DNA from: Doryteuthis pealeii
Lineage: Eukaryota > Mollusca > Cephalopoda > Myopsida > Loliginidae
Direction of reading: 5' to 3'
DNA length: 64,000 bases
Assembly: GCA_023376005.1 (NCBI GenBank)
Contig: CM042179.1
Span: 19,432,419-19,496,418 of the forward strand
The number at the start of each line of letters is the position of its first letter. Position 1 is the stretch's first letter. Below, one piece after another: positions 1 to 10,668 of the stretch. Position numbers and translations under genes: made by a program. The notes under the pieces are model-generated. The model worked only from the letters and a program-made list of their open reading frames with translations, searched no databases and was not told the origin of the DNA.

Positions 1-236
1 TTACCCCTAAAAAGTAACAATTAAAAGGAGCTAAGTATTAAATATGTGTCCTTATTTATTTAGCTCTATCGCCTGAGGCTGTACACTATGCTGACAACAC
101 CTCTGCTGAGTAAAACCACTTTCCAATTGGGCCACCTGTTGGCCATAGATGACCCGTGGTGTTTGCTGAGCAGTCCATCGCATGCACCATTACTTGGGCT
201 AGATGGGCTGGTTATGTCAAGCCCTAGCACCTACAT

Positions 237-295
237 GATTGTCCCTACCATATGGCTCTGATGGTAAACATCAGAGCCATATGGTAGGGACAATC
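237..295. repeat. Perfect inverted repeat, 27-bp arms, 5-bp loop
   Basis: Arms 237-263 and 269-295 are exact reverse complements around the spacer GTAAA. It sits inside family A copy 1. Confidence 0.9.
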
Positions 296-471
296 TAGGG
301 GTGAAGTTCCAATTATGGAGCTCTGGGAAGTGTGGAGTACCCCTTCATTGCCATTACTCCCAGGCCCACATTGACCCAGGGGTAGTACTTGTTAAGCCCA
401 CCAAGTACGACCACTCCAGGCACCATCTATTGGTCTAAATAGATAAAAAAGGAGTTTAAAAAAATATGTTT

Positions 472-516
472 AATGAATTGGAAATAATTTGAAATTCAAA
501 TTATTTCTAATTCATT
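472..516. repeat. Near-perfect 45-bp palindrome
   Basis: Centre at 494; 21 of 22 base pairs match, the exception being a G/T position at 480/508. It is the second fold-back in family A copy 1. Confidence 0.85.
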
Positions 517-519
517 TTT

Positions 520-586
520 TGTTTGTTTTATTTATTATTACTGGGTATTCAAATTGAATATCCAGTAATAATAAATAAAACAAACA
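520..586. repeat. Near-perfect 67-bp palindrome
   Basis: Centre at 553; 32 of 33 pairs match, with one G/T position at 545/561. It is the third fold-back in family A copy 1 and begins four bases after the previous one. Confidence 0.88.
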
Positions 587-877
587 TGACTTTGGCATGA
601 ATTGTTTTAAAATCTCAATAACGTGTTTGTTATAGTACGTATTTTTACTTCAGACAAAGCATACATTTTCATAAATTTTTTGGCAGAATTTAATGTTTAA
701 AATGTATCATAAATTAATTACATATTTCATATCATTTTGCTTTTTTACTGATGCTCATTATCTGTTTTAAAGCGGTTTCAACGCCTGTGCCGACGAATGG
801 TTGGAAGGTTTTTTTAATTTATTTTAGAATTCATCTTTTTTTATTACGGTTAGGAACCAGTCAACGCTACTTCAAAG

Positions 878-985
878 CTCGAATTGTGCCGACAGGAAAT
901 GGGGTAAGAAGGTCTCGAATTGTGCCGACAGGAGATGGGGTAAGAAGGTCTCGATTTGTGCCGACAGGAGATGGTGTGGGAGGGT
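878..985. repeat. 36-bp tandem repeat, three copies
   Basis: Units at 878-913, 914-949 and 950-985 share the core GTGCCGACAGGAGATGG. The period is a multiple of three, so a reading frame starting at 751 runs through it as a 12-residue repeat (about RIVPTGDGVRRS). Related single cores occur near 787 and 1,083. I do not call it a gene: the frame before the repeat is AT-rich and resembles nothing I know. Confidence 0.85.
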
Positions 986-1112
986 AGTTTTTGTTTTATT
1001 AGAAATGAACACTGTATTTCTTTTCATACAGTAAATAGTAAGAGACCGACCCTACTGTCTGGGAAGTTCAAAACTAAACTCATGCCGACATGAGTTGGGT
1101 GGTGGAGGGATG

Positions 1113-1285
1113 ACTATAAGGTATTTCTTAATTTTTTTCTTAATTATTGAATTATTAAAAATCAAAAACTAAATTTGGCGTGTTTCTTAGTTAGAAGGAT
1201 ATTAATGTTTATGCAAGATTTCAAATCAGAGTGACTTCCTGTTTTGGACTTATACGTCGACACATACATACCAAATTTCCTTTTA

Positions 1286-1288
<3 letters not shown>
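1113..1288 (+). repeat. Dispersed repeat family E, copy 1
   Basis: Shares landmarks such as 'aaatttggcgtgtttctta', 'atgcaagatttcaaatc' and 'gtcgacacatacatacca' with 35,130-35,280 and 54,490-54,640. Each copy runs directly into a (TA)n tract, so the tract is probably part of the element's end. Confidence 0.7.

Positions 1289-1336
<48 letters not shown>
1284..1336. repeat. (TA)n microsatellite
   Basis: About 50 bp of nearly pure TA following the family E end. Confidence 0.95.
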
Positions 1337-1338
<2 letters not shown>

Positions 1339-1349
1339 TTAAAAGGCCT

Positions 1350-1547
1350 ATACTAAAAAAGGCAAGAAGCAGGCAATACCATGCAGAGACCATTACAGAT
1401 GCAGACTATGCAGTTGATCTGGCACTTCTTGTAAGTAACCCTGTCATAGGCTGAATCCCTGCTACACAGCCTAGAGAAGGCAGAAGGCAGCACGCAACAT
1501 TGGCCTCTATGTAAACTCTGATAAAACCAAGTTCATGTGTTTTAAAA
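1350..1547 (+). pseudogene. LINE reverse transcriptase fragment (palm/YxDD region)
   Basis: Decayed piece of a non-LTR retrotransposon reverse transcriptase. Read in three successive frames it gives AETITDADYAVDLALL, then AESLLHSLEKA, then IGLYVNSDKTKFMCF. This order and wording match the conserved ADYADDLALL...ESLLHSLE...IGLYVNxDKTxxM block of jockey/RTE-type LINE ORF2 proteins. The catalytic YADD box reads YAVD, so an essential aspartate is lost, and at least two frameshifts break the frame. It is a dead fragment of under 70 codons. The more N-terminal part of a similar protein lies downstream at 2,397-2,800, the wrong order for one element, so these are separate insertions or a rearrangement. 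Confidence 0.72.
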
Positions 1548-2396
1548 AAGAATATATATATTAGTAATTTCAAGCTAAGGCTTGCTTGCTACCAATAACC
1601 ATATAAGTCCCAAACTATTTGTCTCATGTTCATTCATTGGCAACTTTGTCAACACACACACTATGCATGCATAATGAAGAGTGATATTGGACATCCAGCT
1701 GAATAAAAACAAAATATGTCAAAGGTTTGTGGTGGACAATCCCAATTAATAACTGGTGAGCTGTGGCTGGCAGATTTACCGACCATTGCAGTAAGCCGTA
1801 ATATCTTAGGTGTGTCTTAGTTTGTCCTTGCTTTCTACTGGACCAGATTATTATCTTATCTAGTCAATTGTGAACAGTTCCATAATATGATAAATAGAAA
1901 ATACTGATGTGACTATTGCCTGTGTAAACAAAGAATTAAATTCTGGTGGATCATGGCTACAAATTCTTTTGAATGATTCACATGATATCACAAATCTTGA
2001 GTAAGTTTTACAATAATAAATCCTATTGTTGTAAAGTTGAAACAAAAACTGTTACCTGTAAGTGATGATAAAACTATCATTAAAAAAGGAATGCATATGC
2101 TACTAATATCAGTCCAGTGTGTATGAGTCAACCATAACAGATGATGAAGATATTAAAGAAGAATTCTACTATTTGGAGAGATCATAAGGAAAGTTCAGAT
2201 CAATGACAAGCTGATTGTTCCTAGAAATTTCAAAGAGTTGGTAGTGAATATGAAGTATGGTGTAAAAAGGTAAGGAGCCACTTTCAGCAAGAAATGAAAG
2301 TTGAAATCTGATTGGTGGGAAAAATAAGATGCTAAAACTACAATAAGCATCTGACAAAAATGATGTAAGAATTCTATAGAGGAATACAGTCCGTAA
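1548..2396. other. Unassigned AT-rich interval, possibly more LINE debris
   Basis: No frame longer than about 60 codons and no motif I recognise. The position between two LINE fragments suggests degraded ORF2 sequence, but I cannot show it. Confidence 0.4.
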
Positions 2397-2800
2397 GATA
2401 AGAGCTAATACACAGTTATTATTTGCTGATGGAGGGGGGGTAGTCCTACAGGAAAATTAAATTATTGATATAACTGAAGATCACTTCTACCAGCTGGTGA
2501 ATGTCCCAGGAATTATCAAAGAATGAAGCACTTGACAGATTGAAATATATTTAAATAAAATGCCAAATAAAAAGTTTTATCTACAAATGGTGAAGTTCCT
2601 TGGACAGCCACAGAATTTGATTGGGGACTGGAAGTCTTGTAGGATTAAAAGATGTCAGAATTGTACCAATGTTTAAGAAGGAAAATAGGAAGGACCATGG
2701 AAATTATTGTGGTGTATTGCTCTTTTCTGTAATTGGAAAATATTCTTTTTCATATTGTCCCGAACAGAACAAATAATTACATTTCTTCTGAAAACAATGA
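2397..2800 (+). pseudogene. LINE reverse transcriptase fragment (fingers region)
   Basis: Second non-LTR reverse transcriptase relic. Around 2,470-2,510 one frame reads EDHFYQLVNVPG, like the start of the RT domain in many LINE ORF2 proteins. At 2,545-2,575 it reads LNKMPNKK, like the LxxMKxxKAPG region. From 2,651 a longer open stretch begins DVRIVPMFKKENRKDHGNYC and continues GVLLFSVIGK, which matches the RT block IVPIFKKGxRxxxxNYRGISLLSVIGK. Stops and frameshifts separate these pieces. The order is correct for one element on the plus strand. It is non-functional. Confidence 0.65.
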
Positions 2801-2900
2801 CAGTACTTTGACACTTGTTTAGGTTGGACAATGAAATAACTTAGAGAATAAGATAAAGTGAGGCATTTAGTAAATTCCAGGAAAGGAGGTTGTAGAAGTA

Positions 2901-3538
2901 TTATCATGTGTTTATCATATATGAAAAGTATATTTAACTATTGGATGGTGAAAAAACATGGACCATATACTGTAGACAAATCTCAAGCTTACATGAAGAA
3001 ACACATAATAGAAAGACATGGTCACAAATGTAGAAATTTTAAAATTGGCAGGTCTCTCACTTATAGATAATAACTTCATACAAAAGAACCTAATATTGCC
3101 ATGTCACAAACCTAGAAATCTTAAGATTGTTAGTCTTCTCTGGAGGATATCCTCCATCATGAAGATATGAAATACTAACTTTGATAAATGGCAAGAAAAG
3201 ACTCACTTAGAAGAGCTAGTTATAATAATGGAGTCTGATTACTGATGGAATATTCATTGTTGATCTAGCAAATAATGAGGACAATTACAAATACAGAATA
3301 TGCAAAACAATAAATATTACAAATGCTACAAAAGCTGATCACTAAGATTAATGGCTTTAAAAAGATTGCCAAATCTAAATAGGCTTAACACCATGAAATA
3401 CTTAGTAACAAGAAAATTATGTATGAATGAACATAATGAATGTAATCACAAGTAACTATGTCTTCAAAAATTAACATTTTTATATAATGCTCCTTTCATT
3501 GCAATTTTTCAAAGAATTTCTATGGATTTTACAAATTT
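2901..3538. other. AT-rich interval, nothing recognised
   Basis: A 70-codon frame crosses 2,858-3,070 but lacks family motifs and splice context; I see nothing else. Confidence 0.4.
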
Positions 3539-3539
3539 A

Positions 3540-4600
3540 AACTTCTATAACATTTTGATAACAGTTTTGTTAGCTTTTACAATAATTGTGTAACTATTAC
3601 TTGGTTTTACATGGATTCACAAAACTGTTTTTTTAATGTAGTAAACATTTACAGTAATTATTTGTAATCATTTACAGAATTTTTTACAGTGATGGTCTAG
3701 TAAACATTTACATTAATGTTTTTTGTAATAATACTTATAAAGATTTAATGTAATGATTTTGTAATTATTCAGAGCTATGGCTGAAAGGACCACAGGTGTA
3801 AATGATTACAAAACCATTAATATAATTTTGTGCAATCAATTACAGTAACACTTTATAACCTTTTACAGTAATAGCTCTGTGAGCATTTACAGTATATTTT
3901 TTATATTAAAAGTTTTTTTTTTTTACAGTGATAGATTTGTAAAGATTACAGTAATTGTTTCTTAATCATTTACAGTAATGATTATATAAACTTTTACAAC
4001 AATTAAAGTAAGTCGTCAGGGTGGCCTAAAGTCGGTATCAGCCAATCAATGAGGGAGTCTATCCCCTTTTCACTAGCGTTAGACCAAGGAGATTTTTTTT
4101 GCATCTGAGGTGGAGCGTCACACCTACCATTAACTCCTTACTTTACCACACAGATCCCTGTGTTACTCATATGCTGAGTTGGCGATGGCCGGTCTCCAAC
4201 TAGTAACCTTGTGGTTTCTAACTGAACGTTCTACCGACTGAGCTAACCTGTCCCATAGTATTGTAAAATATTTACAGTGATGCCTTTGTTGAGAATTTTA
4301 CAGTACTGGTTTTGTGATAATTTTCAATACTGGTTTGTAAACAATTGCAATTGGACTATATAATTATTTGTGGCAATGGTTTTGTGATCCTTTATTATAT
4401 TACTTTTTGTAAATATTTATAAGTATTTTACAATAATGGTTTCTTGTAAGCATTTAACAATGATGTTTTGTAAGAATTTTCAGTAATGCTTTTGTGAGCA
4501 TTTACAATGAAGGTTTTGTATTAAAAAATGACTAATATTTTTGTGACCTTTTACAGCAATAGTTTTGTGATCATTTAGTGTATTTGTTTTGTAATGGTTC
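3540..4600. repeat. Decayed minisatellite, core TTTACAGTAATG
   Basis: Recurring motif about 'atttacagtaatggttttgtga' with a loose period of roughly 35-40 bp, seen at least twenty times with substitutions. It is interrupted by a SINE at 4,005-4,257, after which the same motif resumes. Confidence 0.8.
4005..4257 (-). mobile_element. tRNA-derived SINE, copy 1
   Basis: Read on the minus strand, the right end begins with a tRNA-like head: A box TTAGCTCAGTCGGTAGAAC and a recognisable B-box area. A roughly 170-bp body with the landmark 'ggagtctatccccttttcac' (plus strand) follows. Two more minus-strand copies (17,648; 18,825) and one diverged plus-strand copy (22,808) share the layout. It was presumably transcribed by RNA polymerase III and mobilised by a LINE. 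Confidence 0.85.
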
Positions 4601-4896
4601 ATTAAGTTAAACATCATTCTTTTGGATTTTAACATAATTGATAGAATTATATATGAAGAGAAAATAATTTTAGATTCAAGTTTTGGATATTTAGTTTGAA
4701 ATGTAATTATTCATTTTCATAATCTATAACTCTTTAACATATAAAATATTGATAGATAGAAGAAAGCAAAATTAAAATACAAACATACTACAAAAGCCAG
4801 GAAATTAATCAACTTTTATTAACTTTTTTAGAATATGACTTTAATGTTTAATTATTGTTATTATTATTATGATATTTAATCATAATTAAGTATCAT
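4600..4896. other. AT-rich spacer, nothing recognised
   Basis: Very AT-rich with short ATT/TTA runs and no open frame of note. Confidence 0.4.
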
Positions 4897-5517
4897 GACC
4901 TGTGGATATACTATGGTATAATTAAACTATTACAATGTTTGATATGTATACTTAAGAACTATTGCAAATAGTTCAATATGTAAAAAGTATGATAATCTTG
5001 ATTCAACTGGAGAAGAAACTTTGATACCATTGAGAAAGTGTAATATAAATTTTTTAAAGAATAGCACAAAGATTTTAATATTAAATATGCAATTAATGCT
5101 GATTTTTTTAATTCCTTATTCTTTTTTAGTCAAAATGTGTAGATATGATAGCAAAGTGTGACACGTAGGAACGAATGAAGCTACAAACGCATTAATATAT
5201 ACAATATAGTGTGTACACTATTTCATTTAGAATTGGTCCATACACTTGACAGTGGACTTTGCCTCACCCCCAAACTGTTGATATAAATATAATAGTTTAG
5301 GTGTGACTTAAATCATTATGTACTGTGGCATAAAGTGTGTGCCACTTGTGGGGAGCACTTGAGTTTGTCACTCTACCCCCTGTTACCCAAAAGTATCAGC
5401 CAGGGTGGACTCCCTCAACCCCTCAAGCTATGCTATTGACTGAATAAAACTTCTTTTTTTTTAGTATCCAAGTGTCTTGAACTGACCATTTTATGGTCAC
5501 TGTTATCTATCTATCTA

Positions 5518-5562
5518 ATCTATACATATATAAAGGGCAGTTGGTGTGTATGTATGTCCAGA
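5518..5562 (-). repeat. Repeat family F end, copy 1
   Basis: The stretch with 'aaagggcagttggtgtgtat' is the reverse complement of 13,772-13,818. Both resemble element termini that carry ACATACATAC-type ends next to TA tracts. Confidence 0.55.
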
Positions 5563-5784
5563 GGAAACTATGAAAATGAAACAATTAATGACAAAGTAAA
5601 TATATATACACATTCACTATTACTAGATTTTGCTTTTAGAGCAAAAGTAATGAGCATTTGATTCATATTAGTTAAGATAATTAAAAAATGAAATTTAAAT
5701 AGTAACAGCATGGATTTTTGTTTTTGCATTTAATATTTTAAATAGGAGACATTAATCTTTCTTTTCAGAGTTTGGGCACTTTTT

Positions 5785-5945
5785 TTTTTGACACTCCACC
5801 AGGCCAGATCAACACAAGTTCATTTTTACGTGGAGATTTTAATAGAGCATCCTACAAGGATCTAACTCACAATTCCAGATCTGCAAGACTAACTTTTTGG
5901 CTCTCTATTTCTACCCAGGTGATGCTGGATAGCCACTTCTGGTTA
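5785..5945 (+). repeat. Dispersed repeat family D, copy 1
   Basis: Shares 'tttttacgtggagatttt', 'catcctacaaggatc' and 'gatctgcaagact' with 35,815-35,935, and in reverse complement with 33,351-33,470. Class unknown. Confidence 0.65.
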
Positions 5946-6269
5946 TGAATAGTTGGTTGTGAGCTCTACTACACTTAGAAGATATGTGCTTGTAGAAATT
6001 CTTTTTATAAAACATATTAAATTATTTTGCAATAGTTCTTAAGTATACATATCAAACATTGTAATAGTTAAATCATAATACTGTAGTATATCCACAGTTC
6101 CTACTTGGTGTCCTGGGTATGACACTAAACATCATCTGATGGTGAGGCTCCAATCTGGGGAGTATATTCTTTGGTAAGTTTTTGGTAAAAACATATAAAT
6201 ATAAAAACAAAAACTTTACTCCCTTTATTTATTACTTTTCGTTTAGTAGTATTAACAAAAGCATTCTTC

Positions 6270-6540
6270 ATTTTTTTCTTTTACTCATTTCTCTCCCCAC
6301 TCTGTCTTTCTCTCTCTCCCCCACTCTCTGTCTCTGTCTTTCTCTCTCCCCACTCTCTGTCTGTGTCTCTCTCTATTTCTTCTGTTTCTTTTTTTTCTCC
6401 CCACTTTATTTTTCCCTTCCTTCCATCTTTCCATTCCATTGAAACAGACGACATGCATCTGATTACTGTTATTGTATCCACTCTCACTCATTCTCTATCT
6501 CTCTCTTCTCTTACTTTCTTATTATAATTTCTTTCTTTTT
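6270..6540. repeat. Polypyrimidine (CT-rich) tract
   Basis: Imperfect CTCTCCCCACTCTCTGTCT repeats. Overlapping frames on both strands here are low-complexity artefacts, not genes. Confidence 0.85.
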
Positions 6541-6663
6541 CATTTTGATGTGTAGCATGTTCTTTTTCATCCCTTTCTTTCTTCACAATCAAAACAGAAT
6601 TGTCCATTATTTATCTGCAGTGACAACAGGGCATGACACACGGAAGTACAAGCATATTAATAC

Positions 6664-6734
6664 ATAGATTAAAATTAAAAATTAAAAATTAAAAATTAAA
6701 AATTAAAAATTAAAATTAAAATTAAAAATTAAAG
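6664..6734. repeat. (TTAAAAA)n tandem repeat
   Basis: About ten units of ATTAAAAA/ATTAAA. Confidence 0.9.
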
Positions 6735-7282
6735 TATAGGAATAATAAAATAATTAGGCATAAGAAAATATACATTCAAATTTAAAACTGGAACATGGTA
6801 TAATTCTCACTTTTTATTGATATCATTATTATCATGATTAAATAAAAATATATCTGGTAAAATTGATAAAAATAATTTAAATCAATCTCATAGTATCCAA
6901 TAATTGTTATATGAATAAGAGGTTAAAAAAGAGCAATTAATCCAAACTGATGTGAGAGAAAAGTGGCACAAAACTAAACACAAAATACATAAGCAAGGCT
7001 GTTTGTTAAGCCTGTCTACTTCAAAACTCTTAATCCTTATCTTAGCTCAACAGCTTATTCACTGAATTTCTTTTAATCTATTAAAAGTTCTGTTCGATAT
7101 ATTTTTAAAGAAAAATCAGTAAAATATATGAATGGACAAATATTTTCAGTATAAATTGGATTGTGTTTGGGGGTTAAAAAATAATAAAATAATTATATTA
7201 AGTCAAATATTTATCTTCTTACTAAAAATAAACATCACAACCTTTAGTGAAGGGGAAGTTATTGTTATGATATAAGTTGTAT
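6735..7282. other. AT-rich interval, nothing recognised
   Basis: No repeat or coding signal seen. Confidence 0.4.
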
Positions 7283-7770
7283 TATTTGGATTATTCGGAC
7301 TATTATCCTCATTGTTATCTGTACAATGTTTTGGATGATGTGCCCTCTGGCCTTCTTCAGGTATATTCTTGTCATACTCAGGAATCTTCTTGTCGTAATT
7401 GGCCTAGAGATAACTGTCACTTAGAACTGTATTAACTCAACACCTATATCGACTACACTATGTTTCCAACTGGACAATTTAGTGTAAATTGAGTTGAGTT
7501 AATACAGTTTTAAGCTGCAGGTTCAATCCTGGTCAAGGGTGACAGTAACATAGAATAATAATTGACACAGCTTAACACTTGTATCCAGCTAGTGGAATGA
7601 GAATAGGATATCCATGTGGATTGAATAAAGGGTTGGGTTTAAAGTTTTGTGATGGCTCCCGATTATGACAAGAAATACCTGAAGAAGGCCAGAGGGCACA
7701 TCGGCTGAAACATTGTACAGATAACAATGAAGATGACAATAGACCAAATAATCCAAATTATCAACCCTTA
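7283..7770. mobile_element. Fold-back element with long inverted ends
   Basis: The ends 7,283-7,375 and about 7,668-7,770 are imperfect inverted repeats of about 95 bp (landmark 'gaaggccagagggcacat'). Inside is a second inverted pair around 'actgtattaactcaac', followed by a tRNA B-box-like GGTTCAATCC at about 7,520. There is no coding frame. The nested symmetry suggests a non-autonomous fold-back transposon or two head-to-head copies of a short repeat. Confidence 0.6.
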
Positions 7771-7847
7771 TCTATAAAAGTCAGAGAAATGATATAAGTT
7801 GTTCCACTATATCACCTGTTGATTGAACATTTATATTGAAATTTTCT

Positions 7848-7849
<2 letters not shown>

Positions 7850-7902
<53 letters not shown>
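7850..7902. repeat. (TA)n microsatellite
   Basis: About 52 bp of uninterrupted TA. Confidence 0.95.
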
Positions 7903-7909
<7 letters not shown>

Positions 7910-8840
7910 CTGTTTTTCAGCCATGGGGACTTTTTTAATTGCTAGGATTTCAAAATGAAGAAACTTGAAAAAAATCTTAATTTAATAATATTCTAATAAG
8001 ATTGATAGAATACAATATTTGGATTGTACCAATATTTAGAAGAAGTAAATTTGTTAAGAAAAATTGATGCAAACATTTGCACACCAAGAAAATTCTATAT
8101 TTATTTACTAAGCTTAAGCTTAGATATTATAGCAAAGTATGGGTACCAAGTGAGAATTGAACTCACTTGTAATGATCTAATGGATTATCATATTTAAAAA
8201 AAAAACATTATGAAATTGCTTTTCAACAAATAACAAAATAAAAATGTTTTAAACTTACCAATTATATTACATTTGAAATATAAAAACATTGTCAAATGTT
8301 TATATTAAATGTTTAAATAATTCATACAAATAAACTGATCTTAGTTAACAAAATAATTAACAAAGTCATTAATAAAATCTAATATCATCCTTTACATCAT
8401 TCTGTAAATATTATTCCTATTCAGCATTACTAAATAAATAAAAATAGCATCATATTTCAGTTTCATGAAATCTAATAGAAACAAGAATATCAAAAGGTTT
8501 ATTAAAGATATAATATATGTGATTATTATTTACAGTAAAACAATTAGGCAGAAGTATGTGATTTGATAATTTGAAGATTTTTTTTGTTTTAATTGCAAAA
8601 ATGTATTCATCTAAAAAGTTGTGTATAATTCTTTGATTTTGAGGCAATTCAAAAAAGCTGATCCACCAATACTATTCTTTCTTTCTTTTTTTGATCAATA
8701 TTAAAAACAAAATTCTTGATAATGAAAAACTCATGTTTATATGCTTAACATATATGAAATATAGGCTTACCATAATTTCAGTTTTTATTATTTTTGGTAT
8801 AATAAAAAATTGCTTCATAAGCACTTTAGTGCTCTCTCTT

Positions 8841-8843
<3 letters not shown>
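7903..8843. other. AT-rich interval, nothing recognised
   Basis: A 65-codon minus-strand frame at 8,450-8,647 has no family motif; I do not call it. Confidence 0.4.

Positions 8844-8873
<30 letters not shown>
8844..8873. repeat. (CA)n microsatellite
   Basis: Fifteen CA units. Confidence 0.95.
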
Positions 8874-8875
<2 letters not shown>

Positions 8876-9649
8876 TTCTGGTAGTTTATATCTATAACAT
8901 TTATTTAAATACAGAAAAAAGTAATTTGCAAACTTCATTCATGAATGTGTGAGGCTAAAAAATTAAAATAATATAAAATAAATAATATAAAATTTACAAC
9001 TGGTATGATACAAACAAAGTGAGAGTCTAGCAAGCATAGACAATTAACCGTGCAAACAGTTATATACATATATATTAAAATAGATTCTGATTTCTATGAT
9101 GGTTAAAAATAATAGATAAATCCAAGTGCTTATACTAAATCAAATATATTATGGTTATATAGAATGTTTATTGAAGATTTTATAAATAAAGAGATTTATT
9201 GTCTGCATGAGTTTTACTATAACAGATTTTAAGGTAAAAAGTAACTACTTGTAAGATTTAAAAGATAATTGTTTTATACTTAAAAAAAATAGTTAAATTT
9301 CATGTTCTTATTTGAATGAGTCCCATTAATTATTTTTTAATTGAATTATTTCAATTGTACAAAAGAAAAAAAAAGAAAAATGAGATATTTTCAAAATTTA
9401 GAAAAAAAGCAAATATAAATGTTCAGTAGCATTAATCAACTTTTTTTCAAATAATTTCCTGTTCCAATGGAATCATTTTTTAAAAAATCTTTAAGAAAGT
9501 ATTAATTAATATTAATATCTTATACTTTAAAATATCAATGAATATATTGAGAAACAGACACAATCCTTTTTTATGAGAATGAGAAAATATATAATGAATT
9601 TTATTTCTTTTTTTTTAAGTATAATAGATTTTGCATTAACATAAGATTA
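8874..9649. other. AT-rich interval, nothing recognised
   Basis: Homopolymer-rich, without frames or repeats of note. Confidence 0.4.
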
Positions 9650-9889
9650 GAAAGTTTTATACAAGTGTTAAATAATTGATGGTTGATTGATGTAACAAGT
9701 GATTATTTTGAAAGTTTTATACAAGTGTTAAATAATTGATGGTTGATTGATGTAACAAGTGATTATTTTGAAAGTTTTATACAAGTGTTAAATAATTGAT
9801 GGTTGATTGATGTAACAAGTGATTATTTTGAAAGTTTTATACAAGTGTTAAATAATTGATGGTTGATTGATGTAACAAGTGATTATTTT
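9650..9889. repeat. 60-bp tandem repeat, exactly four identical copies
   Basis: Units start at 9,650, 9,710, 9,770 and 9,830 and are identical base for base (landmark 'aattgatggttgattgatgt'). Flanks diverge abruptly on both sides. Confidence 0.97.
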
Positions 9890-9989
9890 CTAATATATTA
9901 AGTGATGACAAAAATAGATAAAATCAAGTAAATAAAAAATGGTGGATAATGAAAATGAAACTGAAACGGAAATATATCAAACAGGTAAT

Positions 9990-10207
9990 AAGTAACAAAT
10001 ATGAAACAATGTTGATTTTTTAAAAAGTTTATAACATTCTAAATAATAGTTTATAGTTACTAGTTGAAGTACATGTTTTTTGGTATGTAAGAGTTGACCT
10101 CTTACATACCAAAAAAAATAACAGGTACTTCAACTAGTAACTATAAACTATTATTTAGAATGTTATAAACTTTTTAAAAATTCAACATTGTTTCATATCT
10201 GTTACTT
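9990..10207. repeat. 218-bp near-perfect palindrome
   Basis: Arms of about 105 bp (9,990-10,095 and 10,100-10,207) separated by about 6 bases. They match apart from a few substitutions and one small indel beside a T run. The ends are AAGTAAC and GTTACTT. No coding sequence and no other copy in the window. Confidence 0.93.
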
Positions 10208-10668
10208 GGATCAGTGAATTTTTAAAATTATCTTATGAAATAAATTGCGTTTTGTCAGAGTTTTACAGAGAAATAGTTTTTCATTTAAGTTAGGGAAACT
10301 TAAAATATTTATCTGTATTAAAACATTTTTTTATCTGAATTATTAGACAAATTCCTTATGAATATAGATGGAAACAATTGTTGAAAAGGTAATTTCCCCT
10401 GTATGATATTCCATAGAGTGTAGGTAAAAAAAAAACTGTATTAAATTCAAAGTTCAATCTATATTTGGATTTGAATAGATCATTAACTTACATTAATAAA
10501 AAAAAGTCTATCATGAAGAGATTTGATTTTTAAATGAAACTTGAAATTTGATTATTATTTTTTGAACTTTAATCATTTATTGGATTGAATCCATTGATCT
10601 TCAAGGATTGGTTTCCTCATCATCAACACATCAAAATAAAAAATATTATAAACTGCAAAATAATTTAC
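10208..10668. other. AT-rich interval, nothing recognised
   Basis: Presumed intronic or intergenic sequence beside the exon at 10,669; no signal seen. Confidence 0.4.

Larger units (their letters stand above)
100..640 (-). repeat. Dispersed repeat family A, copy 1
   Basis: Reverse-complement copy of an interspersed repeat seen several times in the window. Shared landmarks include 'gacaatcatgtaggtgct' and 'ggccaacaggtgg' (read on the minus strand). It is interrupted by three fold-back palindromes (237-295, 472-516, 520-586). No coding potential is evident. The class is unknown; a SINE or other non-autonomous element is possible. Confidence 0.6.
4897..6104. mobile_element. Possible TIR element of about 1.2 kb
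   Basis: The sequence at 4,899-4,972 recurs in reverse complement at 6,029-6,102 with roughly 90 percent identity (landmark 'cttaagaactattgcaaa' and its complement). Similarity fades outside both outer ends near CTGTGGATATAC, as expected of terminal inverted repeats. The interior holds no transposase frame but carries a family D piece (5,785) and a family F end (5,518). I see no convincing target-site duplication. Confidence 0.5.

Noticed and set aside
4187..4255. Functional tRNA gene
   Set aside because: The A and B boxes belong to the SINE head; acceptor and anticodon stems do not form.
6182..6491. Open frames on both strands (68-86 codons)
   Set aside because: Both arise from the CT-rich low-complexity tract.
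9650..9889. CRISPR-like array (regular repeats)
   Set aside because: The four 60-bp units are contiguous and identical with no unique spacers, in eukaryotic DNA.
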